The notes under the pieces are model-generated. The model did no database searches, was not told where the DNA came from, and saw only the letters and a list, made by a program, of their open reading frames with translations. A stretch of DNA of 64,000 bases from JAYOEY01 sp038116945. GTDB lineage: Bacteria; Pseudomonadota; Alphaproteobacteria; MPNO01; UBA2964. Location: NCBI GenBank assembly GCA_038116945.1, contig JAYOEY010000004.1:62001-126000 (forward strand). Reading direction: 5' to 3'. Below, piece by piece: positions 59,723 to 64,000 of this stretch. Every line of letters starts with the position of its first letter. The first letter of the stretch is position 1. A program made the translations under genes and the position numbers.

Positions 59723-60517
59723 CTACCCGGCCGCGCGTTCGAAATCGAACGCCACGGGCTCGATCTTTCCGTCGTAGATTTCGGCGATGCGCTGGTCCGA
59801 AACGGGATAGCCGAACTGTGCGTTGCGCATCGGAAGCCGCATTCGCTGCAACTCCACCGAGAGCGCGACCATAAGGTCCCAGTCGGCGTCCTCGGGCATG
59901 TCGTCGTCAAGACCGATGATACCCCTCCGCATATGTTCGAATTCGTCGTCGTAGACCTTTGCGCAGGCGGCCGCGATGGCGTCGTCCGCTCCGCCCCGGC
60001 CGCGCAGGCGAATGCCTTCCGAAAACAGGGTGCAGTAGCCGCCCTCGGTAAAAAAACAGGCGCGTTCGCCCAGCGCGCCGTGTTCGCGCCTGACCGCAGC
60101 CCGGCGGTCGCGGATGGCCTCGTTCTCGGGCCAGTCCGGCACGCCCTTCAGCATCGCCGGGCTGATCCGCTCGTCCCCCGGACCGCACAGCGCGTCATAG
60201 GCGTCGGCAAAGGCGCAATAGTGGGAAAATTCCTCGTACAGAGTCTCCAGCCGGCCGAGAATGTCGCCTCGCGGCACGCTTTCGTCGATCGAGGGAAAAT
60301 CCTCCAGCAGGTCTTCGAGGGGACCGACGAACAGACCGCGCGGGTCGCCGAGCGGCGTATCCCAGACCTCCTTGCGGGCCTGTCGTTTGATCCAGAGCCT
60401 GTCGGTCTCGACCGTGCGTACGGGAGATTCCCAGTAGGTTCGAAAAATCTCGGCTTCGCCGGCAAAGAGCGGGGAGACGTTTTCGATCAACCGGCGGAGG
60501 CTGGCGCTCACGGACAT
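59723..60517 (-). CDS. Uncharacterised protein with ferritin-like diiron motif pattern
   Basis: A 264-residue soluble protein that I do not recognise by name. It is mainly helical and contains two ExxH motifs, Glu96-His99 (LYEEFSHYCAF) and Glu192-His195 (YDDEFEHMRRG), with further glutamates at about 158 (FFTEGGYC) and 222 (SVELQRMR). This spacing is the ferritin-like pattern of a diiron carboxylate site in a four-helix bundle. Long positively and negatively charged helices flank the site. It lies 9 bases downstream of the CbiB-like gene on the same strand. Cambialistic oxygenase, radical enzyme or iron-storage roles are all possible; the diiron idea is inference from residues. Confidence 0.7.
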   Translation of the reverse strand: MSVSASLRRLIENVSPLFAGEAEIFRTYWESPVRTVETDRLWIKRQARKEVWDTPLGDPRGLFVGPLEDLLEDFPSIDESVPRGDILGRLETLYEEFSHYCAFADAYDALCGPGDERISPAMLKGVPDWPENEAIRDRRAAVRREHGALGERACFFTEGGYCTLFSEGIRLRGRGGADDAIAAACAKVYDDEFEHMRRGIIGLDDDMPEDADWDLMVALSVELQRMRLPMRNAQFGYPVSDQRIAEIYDGKIEPVAFDFERAAG

Positions 60518-60526
60518 GGGGCTTTT

Positions 60527-61504
60527 CTAGCGTGCGCCGGCGACGAGCGCAAAGGCGAGGGCGAGCGCAATCACCAGACCGGCCGCGAACAGCACGATCG
60601 TGGCGCGCTCGATATCGGCGATTTCGACCCGTGCGCGCCCCTGACCGATCCAGGGACCGGGCAAGGTCTCGCCGTCCATGACGCGGGGGCCGCCGAGAGA
60701 AAGACCGAGAATACCGGCCATGACGCCTTCGACCCTGTACCCGGCGACTGGCCCGCGCCGGAAAAAGTCGCCGCACCAGCCGGCAAGGCCGCGAACGACG
60801 TTTCCGCCCGGACAGAACAGCGCGGCCAGGGAGAGAAGGGGCCCGGCCAAAAGGGCGCCGGGGAGGGACAGGACATCGTCCAGCCGCGACACCGTAAACC
60901 CGATATCCGCGTGTTTCGGGGAATGGCGGCCGATCACATCGGCGGCCCAGCCTATCGACCGGTACACGAACACCGCCGGCAGGCCCAACATGAGAAACCA
61001 GAACAGCGAAGCCAGTACGCCGTCCGCAAAGACGCGCGGCGCCCCTTCGACCGCGGCGCGGCCGATGGCGTAACGATCGGTCCTGACGACGTCGTAACGC
61101 ACCAGCGCGGCGGCCAGGACGGAAGCCCGCCTGTCATCGCCCGCCCGAAGGGCGCTCCGGACCTTCCTCAAGGCGGCGATCGGCCGCCCCATCGCCAGCA
61201 TGAAAACGAGAACGATCGCGCTGACCGGAGCGATATGGCGTTGCACGGCAGCGTCAATGCCGTATCCGGCGGCAGCCGCGACCGACAGAACGACGACCGC
61301 GATGACCGCACCGCGCAATCGCAACGTCAGCCTTCCGCGTTTTTCCCTGTTCAGCTTTCTGTCGAACCAGACGGTAAGGCGTTGAATGCCGTTTCGCGGC
61401 AGATCGAGGACCATGCGAAGCCATGGAGAAAAGGAAAACAGGGCCTCGACCACGATCGCCAGAAGAATGGCGATAATCGCTTCCGCCTGATCGGGGGAAA
61501 ACAT
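60527..61504 (-). CDS. CbiB/CobD-like integral membrane protein
   Basis: A 325-residue membrane protein with about five hydrophobic helices. The C-terminal half resembles cobalamin-biosynthesis CbiB: DRYAIGRAAVEGAPRVFADGVLASL then FWFLMLGLPAVFVYRSIG, DIGFTVSRLDDVLSLPGALL and a final hydrophobic tail. However, the N-terminal DP...HPV segment of true CbiB is not visible (residues 1-80 read MFSPDQAEAIIAILLAIVVE, then basic sequence), and no other cobalamin gene is present nearby. It is therefore best called CbiB-like, possibly with a different activity. ATG 61504 begins the first hydrophobic segment. It is 22 bases from nothing but the ferritin-like gene downstream. Confidence 0.75.
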   Translation of the reverse strand: MFSPDQAEAIIAILLAIVVEALFSFSPWLRMVLDLPRNGIQRLTVWFDRKLNREKRGRLTLRLRGAVIAVVVLSVAAAAGYGIDAAVQRHIAPVSAIVLVFMLAMGRPIAALRKVRSALRAGDDRRASVLAAALVRYDVVRTDRYAIGRAAVEGAPRVFADGVLASLFWFLMLGLPAVFVYRSIGWAADVIGRHSPKHADIGFTVSRLDDVLSLPGALLAGPLLSLAALFCPGGNVVRGLAGWCGDFFRRGPVAGYRVEGVMAGILGLSLGGPRVMDGETLPGPWIGQGRARVEIADIERATIVLFAAGLVIALALAFALVAGAR

Positions 61505-61545
61505 GGCTGCTGCCGCTATTCGGCCTTGGAGAAAACAGGCACCGG

Positions 61546-62121
61546 CTACTCCCGAACGCCCGCGTTCCGCATCAGCGAGACAACGTCCCGGCGCCGGTTC
61601 CATTCCGCCCACATCAGGGCCGTCCGGCCCGTATAATCGCGACGCGTCGCGTCGGCCTTGCGATCGAGCAGAATTCGAACCGCCTCGACGGCGCCGTTGG
61701 CGGCAGCGGTCATCAGCGGAGTCAATCCCTGGCGGTTTTCAATGTTCGGATCCGCGCCGCCGGTCAGCAGCAGTTCCAGACTGTCGTGATCGTCGCGACC
61801 GGCCGCATAGAACAGGGCGGAATTCCCCAGCTTGTCCTTATGATTTATGCGGACCCGGTGTTTGATCAGGATCTCGACGATCTCGGCGTTCCCGATCAGC
61901 GCGCTGTAGATGATGGGCGTCCGGTCCTCTGCATCGACCGCCTCCAGATGTTCCCCGCGAACGGCAAATCCCTCGACTTCCTGCACGTTCTGTGCGCGGA
62001 TGGCCGCCATCAGCGGATTTCCGCTGAACAGCTCGATCTCCGCCCGGGCGGAGACAGCCGCCCCGACCGCCAGCATCAGGATGGCCGCAGCCGCGGCCCG
62101 GTACCCAAATCGTCTTCGCAT
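61546..62121 (-). CDS. Exported ankyrin-repeat protein
   Basis: A 191-residue protein with an N-terminal signal peptide (MRRRFGYRAAAAAILMLAVG, cleavage near ARA-E at about residue 27) and four ankyrin repeats of about 33 residues: DRTPIIYSALIGNAEIVEIL, LGNSALFYAAGRDDHDSLEL, QGLTPLMTAAANGAVEAVRI and TGRTALMWAEWNRRRDVVSL. It therefore acts as a small periplasmic or secreted protein-binding scaffold. The frame continues far upstream of ATG 62121, but the extension overlaps the SCO gene and lacks a leader. Ankyrin proteins of this size are often paired with catalase or a toxin; no partner is visible here. Confidence 0.88.
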   Translation of the reverse strand: MRRRFGYRAAAAAILMLAVGAAVSARAEIELFSGNPLMAAIRAQNVQEVEGFAVRGEHLEAVDAEDRTPIIYSALIGNAEIVEILIKHRVRINHKDKLGNSALFYAAGRDDHDSLELLLTGGADPNIENRQGLTPLMTAAANGAVEAVRILLDRKADATRRDYTGRTALMWAEWNRRRDVVSLMRNAGVRE

Positions 62122-62265
62122 CGTCCACGTAACCGTAAACTTCGGGCAGAACGCGATGAAAATTAAACACAACAGGCAAAAAGCGCCAGATGCGATCTTC
62201 CCGATTTCGACGCCAACCGTTCGAAGAACTGGTTTCGTCCGATTCCAGCGGTTATATGTGGCATC

Positions 62266-62868
62266 ATGAATCACCGGATCTTTCGAATCGGCCTGTTGTC
62301 GATCGTGGCGCTGCTGGCCCTGCTGGCGCTGGCGTGGCAGTGGGGGCTGCTGTCGCCCACCAATCAGCGGAGCGGCATGATGGGAGTCGCCCGCGTGGGG
62401 GGGCCGTTCAACCTTGTCGACCAGGACGGCAAGGCGCGAACCGAAAAGGATTTCGCCGGCCGCCTCATGCTTACCTATTTCGGATACAGCTTCTGTCCCG
62501 ACGTCTGCCCGACAGCCCTGCAGGCGATGACCGTAGCGTTGAAGACGCTCGGCAAAGATGCGGAAAAGGTCCAGCCGATATTCGTTACGGTGGACCCGGC
62601 CCGCGATACGCCGGCGCAGCTCAAGGAATATGTCAGCAATTTCTACCCGGGAACGGTGGGGCTGACAGGCCCGGAGGAGGAAATCCGGAATGCCGCGAAG
62701 GCCTATCGCATCTACTATCGGAAGGCGAACGACGGCGGAGCTGCCGAGTATCTGATGGATCACAGCTCGATCGTCTTTCTGATGGGGCGGGACGGATCCT
62801 ACCTGACGCATTTCACGCATCAGACGCCGCCCGAAAAAATGGCGGAAGTCATCCGCCGCCACCTGTAA
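62266..62868 (+). CDS. SCO1/SenC-family copper chaperone, membrane-anchored
   Basis: A 200-residue thioredoxin-fold protein with an N-terminal membrane anchor (residues about 8-27, RIGLLSIVALLALLALAWQW). The copper ligands are Cys77 and Cys81 (YSFCPDVCP) and His166 (LMDHSSIVFL), all as in SCO proteins that deliver copper to cytochrome c oxidase. The DxxxD/G segment RVGGPFNLVDQDGKARTEKDF is also typical. No cytochrome oxidase gene is in the window. It ends 6 bases before the YcgN start, so the two genes are probably cotranscribed. It is divergent from the ankyrin gene. Confidence 0.93.
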   Translation: MNHRIFRIGLLSIVALLALLALAWQWGLLSPTNQRSGMMGVARVGGPFNLVDQDGKARTEKDFAGRLMLTYFGYSFCPDVCPTALQAMTVALKTLGKDAEKVQPIFVTVDPARDTPAQLKEYVSNFYPGTVGLTGPEEEIRNAAKAYRIYYRKANDGGAAEYLMDHSSIVFLMGRDGSYLTHFTHQTPPEKMAEVIRRHL

Positions 62869-62874
62869 CGGATC

Positions 62875-63324
62875 ATGGCGGGAGACCGTTCGTCCGAACC
62901 GTTCTGGAAGAGCAAGCGGCTCACCGAAATGACGCGCGCGGAGTGGGAATCGCTGTGCGACGGGTGCGGCCGGTGCTGCCTGCTGAAGCTTGAAGACATC
63001 GATACCGGCGAATACGCCTTTACGGACATCGCCTGCCGGCTGCTGGACCAGGACAGCTGCCGCTGCACCGACTATCCCAACCGTCAGAAACGCGTCCCCG
63101 ACTGCGTCGTGCTGGACGCAGCCAATGTCGGCCAGCTCGGCTGGATGCCGTCAACCTGCGCCTACCGGCTCCTGGCGGAGGGCAAGGATCTTTACTGGTG
63201 GCACCCGCTGGTCTCGGGCGACCCGGAAACGGTCTATCAGGCGGGCGCCTCGGTGCGCCACCGGGTTGTTTCCGAGGATCGCGGCGACGATCCCGAAGAC
63301 CGCATCGTCGACTGGCCGAAGTAA
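62875..63324 (+). CDS. YcgN-family cysteine-cluster protein
   Basis: A 149-residue protein of the YcgN/UPF0260 family. The cysteine-rich segment is LCDGCGRCCLLKLED (Cys28, 31, 34, 35), followed by DIACRLLDQDSCRCTDYPNR and TDYPNRQKRVPDCV. Such clusters are thought to bind zinc or iron-sulfur. The C-terminal LYWWHPLVSGDPETVYQAG is a conserved family block. No leader is visible; it is cytosolic. The function is unknown. Confidence 0.93.
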   Translation: MAGDRSSEPFWKSKRLTEMTRAEWESLCDGCGRCCLLKLEDIDTGEYAFTDIACRLLDQDSCRCTDYPNRQKRVPDCVVLDAANVGQLGWMPSTCAYRLLAEGKDLYWWHPLVSGDPETVYQAGASVRHRVVSEDRGDDPEDRIVDWPK

Positions 63325-63354
63325 ATATTGGAAGTCGCCGCGCCGCGAACCGGG

Positions 63355-64000
63355 TCAGTTCCGGGTTCGGCGGCGCATGTTGACGAGCGCGACGCCGGTG
63401 AGGATCAGGGCGATGGCGATCCAGACATAGAGGCTGTGGCGCTCGTCCAGCAGGACCATGCCGTAAAGAACGCCGAACGCGGTGGAAAGCGAGCTCGACT
63501 GGCTCATATAGGTCGGGCCGGCGATGCGGATCAGTTCGAACATGGCCCAGAAATTGAATCCAGCAAGCACCGCATGCGTGATCATAGCCAGCTCGCCCCT
63601 GCTGAACGGCCAGGCAAGCCACTGGAAATCGCCGAAGATCAGGATGAGCACGAGCGTCATCAGCGCGTTGGTGTAGAGCGTCCCGGCGGCAAGCCCGAGC
63701 GAGTCGCTGCCCTGCGGCCGGTTGCTTTCGTCGAGAATGACATAGCCCAGCCCGTGCATCAGCGGCACGCCGAACGCCGCCAGCACCCAGAAAATCAGCG
63801 ACGGATCGGGCAGGCTGGACCGGGGTCCGACGATCAGCAGGACGCCCGCAAACCCCGACAGAATGCCCACCACGCGCAGCGTCACGACCCGGTCGATCCG
63901 GGCGATCAGGCTGACGACGTAGGTGAACATCGGCGTGAACGCCATCACCACGGCCATGATACCCACGGGCAGCTTTCCCTGCGCCGTGTAGAGCAGGATG
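63355..64000 (-). CDS. EamA/DMT-family transporter, N-terminus beyond window edge
   Basis: About 215 residues are visible on the minus strand, with no start: reading continues to the edge as LLYTAQGKLPVGIMAVVMAF, so the protein's N-terminus lies outside. Seven or so hydrophobic helices are seen, including TPMFTYVVSLIARIDRV (end of the first EamA repeat) and the second repeat with YMSQSSSLSTAFGVLYGMVLLDERH and IAIALILTGVALVNMRR. It ends on RRRTRN. This is the fourth EamA gene of the window and is not adjacent to the others. Confidence 0.9.
   Translation of the reverse strand, partial: ILLYTAQGKLPVGIMAVVMAFTPMFTYVVSLIARIDRVVTLRVVGILSGFAGVLLIVGPRSSLPDPSLIFWVLAAFGVPLMHGLGYVILDESNRPQGSDSLGLAAGTLYTNALMTLVLILIFGDFQWLAWPFSRGELAMITHAVLAGFNFWAMFELIRIAGPTYMSQSSSLSTAFGVLYGMVLLDERHSLYVWIAIALILTGVALVNMRRRTRN

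Noticed and set aside
1..64000. CRISPR arrays, rRNA, tRNA, transposases, integrases, phage genes, riboswitches
   Set aside because: I looked for regularly spaced repeats, cloverleaf-like sequences, recombinase motifs and conserved riboswitch cores and found none that I could support by eye.

Overview
The window looks like one contiguous piece of a high-GC alphaproteobacterial chromosome, probably from the Rhodospirillales or a neighbouring order. The evidence is strongly GC-biased codon use with long antisense shadow frames, an MmcB-type nuclease, the cysG / DUF2849 / sulfite reductase / DUF934 order, a long (385-residue) dCTP deaminase, a bacterial transglutaminase-like (BTLCP) protease, a YcgN-type cysteine-cluster protein, and an intergenic repeat of the CCGTCATGG type. 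I see no rRNA, tRNA, CRISPR array, phage gene, transposase or insertion sequence. Coding density is very high and no intergenic gap exceeds about 240 bp. Both edges cut genes: a PAS sensor on the left and an EamA exporter on the right.

Layout. 1-11.2 kb: PAS sensor, sirtuin, acetoacetyl-CoA synthetase, three EamA exporters, an MFS exporter, two tandem TauD-type dioxygenases, a small zincin and a uracil-DNA-glycosylase-family protein. 11.2-17.6 kb: a sulfur-assimilation operon (cysG, DUF2849, sulfite/nitrite reductase, DUF934, cysE, cysK) with a divergent Lrp/AsnC regulator. Here cysE carries a single-base frameshift. 17.6-24.2 kb: ThpR, a FIST protein, then an SGNH esterase divergent from an ABC ATPase and FtsX-like permease (the tesA-ybbA-ybbP layout), then a Bax-inhibitor-1 homologue closed by a clear terminator.

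24.2-36.8 kb is a catabolic island: two fumarylacetoacetase-family hydrolases around a VOC protein, a divergent VOC protein, a cupin, a 64-residue protein, exported MsrA, two tandem leaderless NMT1/THI5-like proteins coupled to a class II aldolase, a GST divergent from a MarR regulator with twin palindromic operators, a crotonase without its usual glutamates, a CaiB/BaiF CoA-transferase and an amidase. The set fits ring or side-chain degradation followed by CoA-thioester chemistry, but the substrate cannot be read from the sequence.

36.9-45.1 kb holds soluble transhydrogenase, an HbpS/GlcG-like protein with a YrdC-like protein, a TPR methyltransferase, MmcB, TspO, and the heptose pair HldE-GmhA beside dCTP deaminase. 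45.3-55.0 kb is a surface-glycan block: heparinase II/III-like protein, bi-domain oxidoreductase, two divergent asparagine-synthase-type amidotransferases, UDP-glucuronate decarboxylase and a metallophosphoesterase. 55.0-64.0 kb: a membrane sensor with a degenerate HD-GYP domain divergent from a LapG-like protease, an ABC-2 exporter, a ferritin-like unknown, a CbiB-like membrane protein, an exported ankyrin protein, SCO, YcgN and the truncated exporter.

The observations I rate highest are the leaderless substrate-binding-protein pair with the aldolase, the dead-looking HD-GYP sensor facing a LapG-like protease, the frameshifted cysE, the two-site operator between GST and MarR, and the divergent amidotransferase pair in the glycan block.
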